Of a DNA stretch of 64,000 nt, positions 7,302-14,563 are shown piece after piece. The stretch lies in NCBI GenBank assembly GCA_040219135.1, contig JAVJTA010000017.1:1-64000 (forward strand), read 5' to 3'. Positions within the stretch are counted from its first letter, which is position 1. Each line of letters starts with the position of its first letter. Below the pieces are notes generated by a model that saw only the letters and a list, made by a program, of their open reading frames with translations, did no database searches and was not told the origin of the DNA. The position numbers and the translations under genes were made by a program. The DNA comes from UBA7803 sp040219135 (GTDB lineage Bacteria > Pseudomonadota > Gammaproteobacteria > Pseudomonadales > Azotimanducaceae).

Positions 7302-7610
7302 TCAGTTCCCGCAGTCCAAGCCGTCGTTAAACTGACAGACAAGATCTAGCAAGGCGTCGGAGTTCGCGTACTCGATAGCGCATTGCGGGCCTTTGTTTCC
7401 TCGTGCCCGAACTTCAAAACCTCCGAAGCGAAGCGTAGTTGCGTCGATATCGGGAACGTCGAAGGTATCGCTACCAGGAACGGCGACGGGACGACCCCAT
7501 GCCCATTGATGTTGAAGCAGTTCGGATCGCTTCCTGGCTTGATGTCGATGGAGACAATCTGGCCCAGCGTACCGAGGAAGCTTGGGTACGGTATCGAACC
7601 TAAAATCGTT
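7302..7610 (-). pseudogene. Frameshifted relic with an IDIKPGSD-type domain
   Basis: The reverse strand encodes VSIDIKPGSDPNCFNINGHG, a motif seen at the N-side of a small beta domain in many secreted bacterial proteins, including exosortase substrates. After a frame change it continues GSDTFDVPDIDATTLR, and after another as GGFEVRARGNKGPQC and LLDLVCQFNDGLDCGN with a stop at 7302-7304. Two frame changes within 300 bases and no start codon show that it is dead. The intact ancestor was probably a secreted protein. The fragment ends beside the Crp/Fnr gene. Confidence 0.6.
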
Positions 7611-8346
7611 GACCTGCAGGGCTCTTTAGAGTCCCACGAGAGCCGAACACCAGATGGTACTTGTCGATAAGGGACTGATGACAATCGCAGGCTGCAGCCT
7701 CGAGTCCGGCACGATCGAGAATCATGATGTTGCCGCGCGAGTAGCGTATCAGGCCACGTCGCTGCAGGGATCCGGCGGCAACCGTTACGCCGCTTCGGCG
7801 CACGCCGAGAGTCTGGGCCAGAAATTTGTGGGTGAAGTGGACTTTGTCGCAAATGCCCAGGTCCTGGGTCATCAGCAGCCACCGTGCAAGGCGTGGCTCG
7901 ATCTCGTGAAAGTGCGTGCATACTGCTGTCTGCAGGAGCTGCATCATCAGGCGGAACTGATAGCGGTGCAGCGCCGCCGTCAGGCGTGGACTGTTGCGCA
8001 GTTCCGTACGTATCTGCGCGACGTTCATGACAAGGGCGGTACCGGCCTCCTGCACCACGGCCTGCATGGGTGCCATCAGCACACCGAGCGAGAGCGTTGC
8101 GCCGAGCATGCCGTCCCTGCCGATCAACCCGAGCTCGAGAGGCGGTCGGTCGGTGAGAATGCTCATCACGGATATGACGCCGGCGGTTGGGAAATAGGCC
8201 TTCTGAAAGGGTTGATTCGACTCACACAGAACTGTGCCGGGAACCAGCTCATCCTGGCCGCACAACCCTGCGAAACGTCGACCCTCCTTGCGCGGAAGGC
8301 TTGCGATCACAGCGTTGTCTTCTCGCAGAACTGTCACGGCTGACAT
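7600..8346 (-). CDS. Crp/Fnr family transcriptional regulator
   Basis: This 248-residue regulator has an N-terminal cyclic-nucleotide-binding-like beta barrel (about residues 20-130, with GLIGRDGMLGATLSLG in the phosphate-cassette position). It is followed by a long dimerisation helix and a C-terminal Crp-type winged helix (HKFLAQTLGVRRSGVTVAAGSLQRRGLI, about 165-195, a clear helix-turn-helix). The cNMP-binding Arg-Ser pair of CRP is not obvious and there is no Fnr-type Cys cluster, so the ligand is unknown. The ATG at 8346 is chosen for its AGGA ribosome site 10 bases upstream; an in-frame ATG at 8391 would lack one. The gene may be the last of a three-gene reverse-strand group with the two small genes at 8375-8784. 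It probably controls the neighbouring envelope-stress genes. Confidence 0.85.
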   Translation of the reverse strand: MSAVTVLREDNAVIASLPRKEGRRFAGLCGQDELVPGTVLCESNQPFQKAYFPTAGVISVMSILTDRPPLELGLIGRDGMLGATLSLGVLMAPMQAVVQEAGTALVMNVAQIRTELRNSPRLTAALHRYQFRLMMQLLQTAVCTHFHEIEPRLARWLLMTQDLGICDKVHFTHKFLAQTLGVRRSGVTVAAGSLQRRGLIRYSRGNIMILDRAGLEAAACDCHQSLIDKYHLVFGSRGTLKSPAGQRF

Positions 8347-8374
8347 CCTGATTTCCTGCGGCTCGACCACCGCG

Positions 8375-8446
8375 TTAGAAAGCGCGTCCACGTACCGTCA
8401 GCAACAGGACGCCGACCAGCCAGAAGACGTCCTCGATGCGCTTCAT
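8375..8446 (-). CDS. Possible 23-residue membrane peptide
   Basis: An ATG at 8446 overlaps the stop of the upstream small gene (ATGA) and opens a 23-codon frame ending in TAA. The peptide starts MKRIEDVF, continues with the hydrophobic stretch WLVGVLLLTV and ends RGRAF, so it could insert in the membrane. Only 28 bases separate it from the Crp/Fnr start. Its size makes chance a real possibility; the coupling and spacing are the only support. Confidence 0.35.
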   Translation of the reverse strand: MKRIEDVFWLVGVLLLTVRGRAF

Positions 8447-8784
8447 TCGTGCCGTCGGATGGCTGGATGCGCGGTTGATGACGCTGGTCCCGCGGCAGCG
8501 GGCGTCTGCGGGGCGGTGGCTCTGGCGGCACCGATCTCGGCGCAGGCCGTGCTGCACCAGCCATGTGAAAGGCCCCCGGAGGTTCCTTGCGACTCGACAA
8601 CCCGAAAGATCTGCGTGCAGCTCATGCAGATGCTCGCGATGGCGCGATGCTTCACGCAATACGCGTGCACTGCCGCATCGTGCTGTTCCTCGTGAAGCCG
8701 ATCGATCTCCTGAAGCGCTTCCGGCGGAAGCTGATCCTGCAAGGGCGCGCGCTCTCCCACGCTCACCCAGACTGGTACAGACAT
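8443..8784 (-). CDS. Small Cys-rich hypothetical protein, possible zinc binding
   Basis: This 113-residue frame starts at the ATG 8784 with AGGCGAGG upstream. The N-terminal half is acidic and helical (PPEALQEIDRLHEEQHD). The middle holds CMSC and, about 24 residues later, CSTAC, which could form a metal-binding site. The last 30 residues are Ala/Pro-rich and low in complexity. No known family is recognised. Its stop overlaps the start of a 23-codon frame and is followed by the Crp/Fnr regulator, so it could be the first gene of that group. The Cys spacing and charge pattern support a real gene; the tail may be less constrained. Confidence 0.5.
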   Translation of the reverse strand: MSVPVWVSVGERAPLQDQLPPEALQEIDRLHEEQHDAAVHAYCVKHRAIASICMSCTQIFRVVESQGTSGGLSHGWCSTACAEIGAARATAPQTPAAAGPASSTAHPAIRRHE

Positions 8785-8914
8785 ACGAACCTCGCCTGAG
8801 TCTGGCTACCTGAGGAATAACACTACGCTCAAGCAGGTGCAGGTTCGGTTCGCCGTACCACATACGGGTAGCCGAGCAGGAAGCCGACCCGGCCCCGGCG
8901 TCGACGACGGCGCG

Positions 8915-9076
8915 TCAGTTGCCGCCTGTGGCATCGTCCAGGGCGTCCTCTGCATCATCTAACTTGTCGTCGATTTCCTCGCCGGCTTCCTCGAGAGGGC
9001 CTTGCTCGCAACCGGGCAGTACGATCATCAGGGCGCTGACGAGCAGGGCCGCTGCAACTGATTCACTGATCTTCAT
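8915..9076 (-). CDS. Small lipoprotein with acidic tail
   Basis: This 53-residue protein has a signal peptide (MKISESVAAALLVSALMIVL) and a lipobox ending in PGC, followed by an acidic helix built on EEAGEEIDDKLDDAEDALDD. Short lipoproteins of this pattern occur next to BON-domain and other envelope-stress genes in many proteobacteria. The ATG at 9076 is the only reasonable start. It lies among other small reverse-strand envelope genes (9228-9735). The lipid anchor is predicted from the lipobox; its role is unknown. A structural or periplasmic-buffer role is a guess. Confidence 0.75.
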   Translation of the reverse strand: MKISESVAAALLVSALMIVLPGCEQGPLEEAGEEIDDKLDDAEDALDDATGGN

Positions 9077-9227
9077 GGTCTATCACTCTGAGCTGATTGC
9101 TGAAACGTCCTGGCTACGCTCTGCCGTACTGCGAGCTCACACCCAGGTTTTGAGTCTGGGCGGCACTACCTACTACATGCGCGACCGTGTGCAAGTCGGT
9201 TGCGTGTGGTCCAATCTCTCCAATGAA

Positions 9228-9320
9228 CTATTCGTCGCGGTCCATAGCTGCGAGCATTTGCCAGATTGAAAACCCGCAAACCATCATGACGATTACAAGC
9301 GTAAATGCTGGGCCGATCAT
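9228..9320 (-). CDS. Small membrane peptide (30 aa)
   Basis: An ATG at 9320, with AATGAGG upstream, opens a 30-codon frame. The product is one hydrophobic helix (FTLVIVMMVCGFSIW) with a short acidic-basic tail MDRDE. Single-helix peptides like this often modulate membrane enzymes. It sits between the small lipoprotein and the BON lipoprotein on the same strand. The evidence is position, ribosome site and hydrophobicity only. Confidence 0.45.
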   Translation of the reverse strand: MIGPAFTLVIVMMVCGFSIWQMLAAMDRDE

Positions 9321-9423
9321 TGTGTATACCTCATTGTGCAAGTTGCGCGATCCAGTACCGTTTCGGATCTATGGTTGAAAGGAAATCAGCTGAACAGATT
9401 GGACGTGTGGCGCGCGATGCCTG

Positions 9424-9735
9424 CTATTTGATCCGCATGTCGTTTCTGACTGAACTCACGCCATCGACGTTGGCCGCAAGGACCATTGCCTGATCCATGG
9501 CTTCTTTAGAGGTCACGAATCCGCTGAGCTGCACGATGCCTTTGAACGTCTCGACGTTCACTTCGCTGGCCTTGACGACTGAGTCCTCGACCAGTGCCGC
9601 CTTGACCTTGGTGGTGATCCACGTGTCGTCAATGTATTCGCCCGTGCTCTCACGGGTCGAGGTGCCCGCGCAGCCTACGACCACGATCATCAGCAGGGCT
9701 AGGAAAGGTGCGGACCTGAATTTGATGGGATACAT
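9424..9735 (-). CDS. BON-domain lipoprotein
   Basis: This 103-residue protein has a signal peptide and lipobox (LALLMIVVVGC) followed by one BON domain. The domain reads DDTWITTKVKAALVEDSVVKASEVNVETFKG, then VQLSGFV and ANVDGVSSVRNDM, the usual alpha/beta pattern with the central Gly. BON domains bind membranes; periplasmic members such as OsmY and DolP protect the envelope under osmotic stress. The ATG at 9735 is preferred because it directly precedes the signal peptide; in-frame ATGs further upstream are possible. The gene lies in a reverse-strand run of small envelope genes and upstream of a desaturase relic. The family call is firm. Confidence 0.85.
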   Translation of the reverse strand: MYPIKFRSAPFLALLMIVVVGCAGTSTRESTGEYIDDTWITTKVKAALVEDSVVKASEVNVETFKGIVQLSGFVTSKEAMDQAMVLAANVDGVSSVRNDMRIK

Positions 9736-9843
9736 GGTGACTCTTCTCATATTATGGTAACGCTGGGAGCCAATCATGGGGCCGTGCCGCGCCATGGTCT
9801 GTGCGCCTGCGTACACACCGCTCTAAATCGCAACGGATCGGAT

Positions 9844-10059
9844 TTACCGCGCGGGTCGCCCGGCCTCCTGGAAAGAGACGAGGCGCCGCCCGTCTTCGTC
9901 CCAGAGCGACAGCCGGATCATGCGCAGGCTGCCGTGCAGGGTGATTCGCTTGACGTCGCGCAGCACCTCGGGCAACCGATAGAAAGGTACCCGGCTGCAC
10001 AGGCGATGGACGTGATGGATCCGATATTGGCCGTGATCCAGCACATTGCGGCGACACAC
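9844..10059 (-). pseudogene. C-terminal relic of a fatty-acid desaturase
   Basis: The reverse strand encodes YRIHHVHRLCSRVPFYRLPE and, further on, RLSLWDEDGRRLVSFQE. This is the last His-box (HHVHH-like, here HHVHR) and C-terminal tail of membrane omega-type fatty-acid desaturases. About four residues are missing after PEVLRD compared with the usual tail, the third His of the box is changed, and the rest of the protein is absent. No start with a ribosome site exists. It is a relic inserted between the BON lipoprotein and the AI-2E-family gene. Confidence 0.6.
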
Positions 10060-10164
10060 ACGAACGGCTGCAGGAGGGCCCGCCTGCTAAGTTCGATAAC
10101 GCACCGACCGACGCCACGGTAGCCAACTAGGTTGAACGCCTGAGGTCGGACACGGAAAATCGAA

Positions 10165-11352
10165 TTGCCCCACGACATGCAGGAATCCCTGACTGGCGGG
10201 GCGCAAGATGCCGATCAAATCTCGACGGGCTTGCGTCCGAACGAGAGTCTGTTCACCGCGGTCGAGCTCCGCTTGTTTCGCTACACGGCAGTACTGTTGT
10301 GTCTGGTTACAGTCTCCGCCCTGCTCGGCCTGGTTGTGTGGGCATTCGGGCGGATACTCGATACGTTCTACAATCTGCTGCTGTCGCTGTCCCTGGCCGG
10401 TATTCTGGCCCTGGTGCTCTATCCGGTGGTAGCGTTTCTGGAGAGCCGGCTGCGTCTGCCACGCATGCTGGCGATCATTGTTCTGCTGCTGTTCTTCTTC
10501 ATCGGTATTGGCGGCCTGATTTTTCTGATCGCCCCGATTCTGGTCAGCCAGGCCATACAGTTGATGACCGTTCTGCCGGACATACTGGCGAGCTGGCAGG
10601 CACATTTCTCCTATCACTTCCCGGAACTCAGCTCCCTGATTTCCACCAGCATGGCGGATCGCAATGAGGAGGAGTCCCGAACAGTCCTGCCAGGCCTGGG
10701 CGCCACGGGCATGACCATCATGTCCTACGCAGGGCTGCTGGCGGGTATCAGCTTCGTGCCGCTGTTGCTGTTCTTCACCTTGCTCTCGGGCAGCTTGCTC
10801 CGGGGGCAGGCGTCCGAGTTGCTATCCGTCTTTCGCAAACCCACCCAGCAGAAGCTGCTTTATTTCATCGATGTATTCGTGGAGTACGTCACCGCCTTCT
10901 TTCAGGGGCAGCTGATCATCGCCGTGAGCATGGGTACTTTGTATGCATTGAGCCTCAGCCTGATCGGTCTGAAGTTCGGCGTGCTCGTCGGGCTGGTATT
11001 GGGGCTGCTCAACATCGTGCCCTTCCTCGGCACGCTGATCGGCCTTCTGGTCGTCCTGCCAATGGCCTACCTGCAGCCGGGCGGTGGCCTCGAGCTGCTG
11101 ATTCTGACCGGAGTGGCCTTCGCGGTGGTGCAGCTAATTGAGAGCTGGCTGCTGACGCCGAGGATCATGGCCAACCGCTCGGGGCTGCACCCGGCCCTGG
11201 TGGTCATTTCCCTGTTCTTCTGGGGCACGGCGCTGAGCGGGATTATCGGCATGGTTCTCGCGGTGCCCCTGACGGCGTTCTTCGTCGCCATCTGGAGTGA
11301 AATCAAGGCCAGCCTGGTGCATGCGCTGAGCAGCGAGGATACAAGCCCATGA
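10165..11352 (+). CDS. AI-2E family transporter (PerM/UPF0118)
   Basis: This protein of about 395 residues has seven or eight membrane helices. Two N-terminal hairpins (residues 40-120) are followed by a soluble segment, then the conserved helical block with FIDVFVEYVTAFFQGQLIIA (about 235) and the signature GLLNIVPFLGTLIG (about 285). The PHLGTL-like loop and the final VPLTAFF helix match the AI-2E/PerM family. Some members move autoinducer-2, others act as ion antiporters, so the substrate is not known. The TTG at 10165 has GGAAA at good spacing; ATG 10177 is an alternative start. It faces the OmpA/DUF4398 genes tail to tail. Confidence 0.9.
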   Translation: MPHDMQESLTGGAQDADQISTGLRPNESLFTAVELRLFRYTAVLLCLVTVSALLGLVVWAFGRILDTFYNLLLSLSLAGILALVLYPVVAFLESRLRLPRMLAIIVLLLFFFIGIGGLIFLIAPILVSQAIQLMTVLPDILASWQAHFSYHFPELSSLISTSMADRNEEESRTVLPGLGATGMTIMSYAGLLAGISFVPLLLFFTLLSGSLLRGQASELLSVFRKPTQQKLLYFIDVFVEYVTAFFQGQLIIAVSMGTLYALSLSLIGLKFGVLVGLVLGLLNIVPFLGTLIGLLVVLPMAYLQPGGGLELLILTGVAFAVVQLIESWLLTPRIMANRSGLHPALVVISLFFWGTALSGIIGMVLAVPLTAFFVAIWSEIKASLVHALSSEDTSP

Positions 11353-11447
11353 AGGCAGCGGACCTCGGCCGGGACATGCGGCGACAGCGACAGCATCTGC
11401 GACATCACGCGCATGCTGTCGCTCGCCGCGGGGTCGAGATGGCGAAC

Positions 11448-12350
11448 TCAGGCCTCTGCGTCAACGTTGGCGAAGACGATTTCCACGCGGCGATTCATCT
11501 GCCGTCCGGCGGCGGTGTCATTGGTTGCTACCGGAATGTCGGGGCCATGGGCTCGCGTGCTCAGGCTGTCGGCCGGCACGCCAAGACTCCTCAACGCCGA
11601 AAGAACACTATCGGCGCGTCGCTGAGACAGGACGTAGTTCGATTGCGCTGAGCCCACGGTGTCGGTGTGCCCTTCGATCGAAGCCCGTGCCTCTGGGTAA
11701 CGCTTGAGGAACTCCGCGAGTTTCTGCATGTCGCGTGCTCCCTCGGCGCGGATCTGCGCGCGGCCGGTATCGAACAGCACGTCGCCCAGGGTCAGCACCA
11801 TGCCACGGTCGGTCTTCTTGGCATTGAGTGCCATGAGTTGCTCTTCGAGTTCCGTAACACGGGCGTCCTTGCGTTCGCTCTCGCGATTGGCGGCTGAAGC
11901 GGCGGCTTCCGATTGAGCCGTGACCATGCGTTCGTTGCGACGTTCCGACTCGGCAAGCTCTTCCCGTGCCTGTTCGGCCTCGCGGGTGCGCAACGCCAGA
12001 AGCATGTGCTCGCGCTCTTCGGCTGCACGGGCCGTGACCGCCTGGGCAGCGCGGCCGGTGGCGGTTTCCTGGGCGACGACCACATGTTGCAGGGTCATGT
12101 ATGCCAGGTGGTCCACCCTGGAGTCAGGTTCCCGGCTCTCCCAGGCCTCATTGGCGGCGCTCAACGACCGGCCGGCCTGCTTCAACTCTTCTGCGGCGAG
12201 ATTCGTCACCTGAGAGTCGCGCTGTGCTGCCTCGTAGCGCTCACGTGCCTGATCCAGGGCCGTATTGGCGGGCGGAACCGAGCTGCAGGCGGCAATCAGA
12301 CTCGCCATGGCGAGCAGGCAGCATCCGCGGAATGTCGTTCGTGTGTTCAT
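11448..12350 (-). CDS. OmpA-family lipoprotein with DUF4398 domain
   Basis: This protein of about 300 residues has a lipobox (MASLIAAC), an N-terminal DUF4398-type helical region (ARERYEAAQRDSQVTNLAAEEL, about residues 35-110), a long coiled-coil-like Ala/Glu/Arg region, and a C-terminal OmpA peptidoglycan-binding domain (about 190-300). The OmpA domain has FDTGRAQI, the EGHTDTVGS loop and LSQRRADSV, the classic residues that hold diaminopimelate of peptidoglycan. It would tether the outer membrane to the cell wall. It follows a second, shorter DUF4398 lipoprotein on the same strand after 23 bases, so the two are likely cotranscribed. An in-frame ATG at 12359 is an alternative start. Confidence 0.9.
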   Translation of the reverse strand: MNTRTTFRGCCLLAMASLIAACSSVPPANTALDQARERYEAAQRDSQVTNLAAEELKQAGRSLSAANEAWESREPDSRVDHLAYMTLQHVVVAQETATGRAAQAVTARAAEEREHMLLALRTREAEQAREELAESERRNERMVTAQSEAAASAANRESERKDARVTELEEQLMALNAKKTDRGMVLTLGDVLFDTGRAQIRAEGARDMQKLAEFLKRYPEARASIEGHTDTVGSAQSNYVLSQRRADSVLSALRSLGVPADSLSTRAHGPDIPVATNDTAAGRQMNRRVEIVFANVDAEA

Positions 12351-12373
12351 GGTAATCATACTCTAGGAGGGGT

Positions 12374-12775
12374 TCACAGATTCCTGCGGCGGGTCTCTTC
12401 GCGCAGCGCATCGGCTGCGTCCTGGGATTCCTGAGCAGATCGCTGCGAGCGCACGCTTTCCGCGTGCAGCATGGCGACCTGCGCATCCACTTCGGCCTGC
12501 TCGGCCAGTTGCGCAGAAAGCAGGTAATCCTCGCGGGCTGCAGCCTGTTGAGCGCTCGCCAGTTTGGCGACTGCGATCTGGAGTTCGGCTGGCGCGCTCG
12601 CCCGCGTATTGCTGGTATCCGCCCGCTTGACGGAAGCTTCGGCAACGGCGAGCTGCGCGGTGGGTGGCGGCAGGGTGGCGCAGCCAGCGGCTGCGAACAC
12701 CAGGACCGCCGCCAGCAGGCTTCGAGCCAGCGAGCCTGACAGATTGATCAGCGGTAGAGATGTTGGCCTGTTCAT
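12374..12775 (-). CDS. DUF4398 domain lipoprotein
   Basis: This 133-residue protein has a signal peptide and lipobox (AAVLVFAAAGC, cleavage before Cys near residue 32). The DUF4398 helical hairpin follows (QLAVAEASVKRADTSNTRAS, then PAELQIAVAKLASAQQAAARED), the N-terminal part found in the next gene. It lacks the OmpA part. The ATG at 12775 has GGAGAACC directly upstream. The two genes look like a tandem pair from duplication of the DUF4398 part, one free and one fused to a cell-wall anchor. They may form a complex in the periplasm. The domain call is firm; the function of DUF4398 is not known. Confidence 0.85.
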   Translation of the reverse strand: MNRPTSLPLINLSGSLARSLLAAVLVFAAAGCATLPPPTAQLAVAEASVKRADTSNTRASAPAELQIAVAKLASAQQAAAREDYLLSAQLAEQAEVDAQVAMLHAESVRSQRSAQESQDAADALREETRRRNL

Positions 12776-12845
12776 GATGGTTCTCCGATTGAGCGGTCGG
12801 GTTCCGGTTCTCCGGAGCGCCTGGACAAGTACCTGCGATCGGGCT

Positions 12846-12995
12846 TCATAGAGCCCGGCGGCCTGAAATGACTCTGACCAGTACGACGACGATGGCCAGG
12901 ACCAGCAGGACGTGGACAAGCCCGCCCATCGTGGTCGATGTCACCAGACCCAGTAGCCACAGGATCAGCAGTACGGCGACGATTGTGTAAAGCAT
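12846..12995 (-). CDS. Lmo0937-family small membrane protein
   Basis: This 49-residue protein has two hydrophobic helices (VAVLLILWLLGLVTS and VHVLLVLAIVVVLVRVI) joined by TTMGG, and ends in the basic cluster SGRRAL. This is the pattern of the Lmo0937 family of small bacterial membrane proteins, which are often stress-induced. The ATG at 12995 is the only start. It lies just upstream of the two DUF4398 genes on the same strand and could be the first gene of the same transcript. The biochemical role is unknown; inner-membrane location is predicted. Confidence 0.85.
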   Translation of the reverse strand: MLYTIVAVLLILWLLGLVTSTTMGGLVHVLLVLAIVVVLVRVISGRRAL

Positions 12996-13198
12996 GATGT
13001 ACCTCGGTGTACGGCGCGCCCCGATTTGCGTGGCGTCGCATTGCTGGTGTCACGATGCTGGCTGGGTCAGATCGCATCCCCAGCGGAAACCTGAACGGTA
13101 GTCCAACCGGGTGTGGGCTTCTGTGCGGCGGCGTACAGAGCAGTGACGAGCAGGCAAAGCCACGATCAGTTTTCCGGAGGGGGCCGGCCGCCAACGAT

Positions 13199-14353
13199 CT
13201 ATTCACTGTCGGGAAAGTGCCGGGCGTGGAATGACAACGCAGCCGCGACTTCAGCGACGCCAAGAAGCCCCGGTTCCGGCGGCGCCGTGCCGGTCAGTAC
13301 CTGCAGAACCGTCCTGACGCCGCGTGACAGGGAAATCAGGTTGTAGCCTCCTTCGAGGACGAAGACCGCGCGCCCATCGCAGTATTCCCTCGCCAGGCTC
13401 TGAATAATCCCCGTCATCGCGGCGAATCCTTCATACGATACATTGAGCGCAAGGTCGTGGCAGTGCGGATCGAAGCCCGCCGATACCAGAATCAGATCGG
13501 GTTTGAACCACTTGGCAACGGGGCGGAGGATTTCCCTGAACGCTTTGAGATAGGCTGCGTCACCGGCGTCGGCGGGAACGGGGATGTTGATGTTGGTGCC
13601 GTGGCCTGCGCGCGGGCCGGTCTCCTGGAGATGACCCGAACCTGGATAGAAGGGCGCGGCACGATGTATGTCGAAAAACAGCACATCCTGATCACCCCGG
13701 AATATTTCCTGGGTCCCGTTGCCGTGGTGTGCATCCCAATCGATGATCATCACACACTCGCAGCCGAGCGCTCGTCGAGCGTGAGCGGCCGCGACCGCCA
13801 CGTTGTTGAAGAGGCAGAACCCGTGGGCGCGGGCCGACTCGGCGTGGTGGCCGGGTGGCCGAACCAGCGCGAACGCGCTCTCCGCGCGCCGCTGGATGAC
13901 CGCTTCCACCGCTTTGATCGAGCATCCGGCCGCGACCTCGGCGGCGTCGATGCTGCCGGGGGACACAGCCGTGGTATCCACATCCAGCCAGGCGCTCTTG
14001 CCGCGAAGTTGGAAGAGCTTGTCCAGATGAGAGCTGTCGTGAACGCGCGCAAGCTGCTCCCGCGTCGCGGCCACGCCGGTCTCGAACTGCACGCCGGCAA
14101 CGGGCTGGAGTGCCAGCAGGTGTTGAATCGCCTCCAGGCGCTCGGGTTGCTCGGGGTAAATCCAGGGTACGCTAGATACGCTGAGTCTGGAGAGCAGCAG
14201 TCGGATCTGATCATCCATGTGACCCGGCAGGAAAGGAACCTTGATATCCGGGTCGTGAGCCAGCATCCGGTCATCATAGAAGGCGATGACGCTGTTCTTC
14301 GTGGTCACGGTCGGGTCCTCAACGACAGCTCGGTCGTACATCGCATGGCGCAT
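13199..14353 (-). CDS. Histone deacetylase-like amidohydrolase
   Basis: This 384-residue zinc amidohydrolase belongs to the bacterial arginase/deacetylase superfamily (HDAC class II-like, acetoin-utilisation and acetylpolyamine amidohydrolase relatives). The signatures are ARVHDSSHLD, RPPGHHAESARAHGFCLFNN (catalytic His-His), DWDAHHGNGTQEIF (zinc Asp and His), SAGFDPHCHD (second zinc Asp) and the late LEGGYN. The natural substrate may be an acetylated polyamine or an acetyl-lysine protein. The ATG at 14353 is chosen for its AAGGA ribosome site; the frame continues upstream without a better start. A homospermidine synthase lies 23 kb away, so a polyamine substrate is possible but not shown by context. 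Confidence 0.9.
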   Translation of the reverse strand: MRHAMYDRAVVEDPTVTTKNSVIAFYDDRMLAHDPDIKVPFLPGHMDDQIRLLLSRLSVSSVPWIYPEQPERLEAIQHLLALQPVAGVQFETGVAATREQLARVHDSSHLDKLFQLRGKSAWLDVDTTAVSPGSIDAAEVAAGCSIKAVEAVIQRRAESAFALVRPPGHHAESARAHGFCLFNNVAVAAAHARRALGCECVMIIDWDAHHGNGTQEIFRGDQDVLFFDIHRAAPFYPGSGHLQETGPRAGHGTNINIPVPADAGDAAYLKAFREILRPVAKWFKPDLILVSAGFDPHCHDLALNVSYEGFAAMTGIIQSLAREYCDGRAVFVLEGGYNLISLSRGVRTVLQVLTGTAPPEPGLLGVAEVAAALSFHARHFPDSE

Positions 14354-14563
14354 GCTTTCCTTGTCGTTGATCCTTGCAATTGGATGTCGCGTTCTCCCGG
14401 GTTTTCCAAGGTCGAGAATTCGCCAGTCTGGCAGTCTGTCGATGGTGCAGGACTTCCACACAAACGACAGTGCGCTGGAGTACACAGTGCCCACCTTGCC
14501 AACTGCCGTCCACGCGGTTACGGCGTGCTGCGAGCGCCATGCCGTCATCGATCGGGAGAGCGA

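Noticed and set aside
9752..10126. Reverse frame across the desaturase relic as a gene
   Set aside because: Its product is Ala/Pro/Ser/Arg-rich with no motif, while a different frame shows the desaturase tail.
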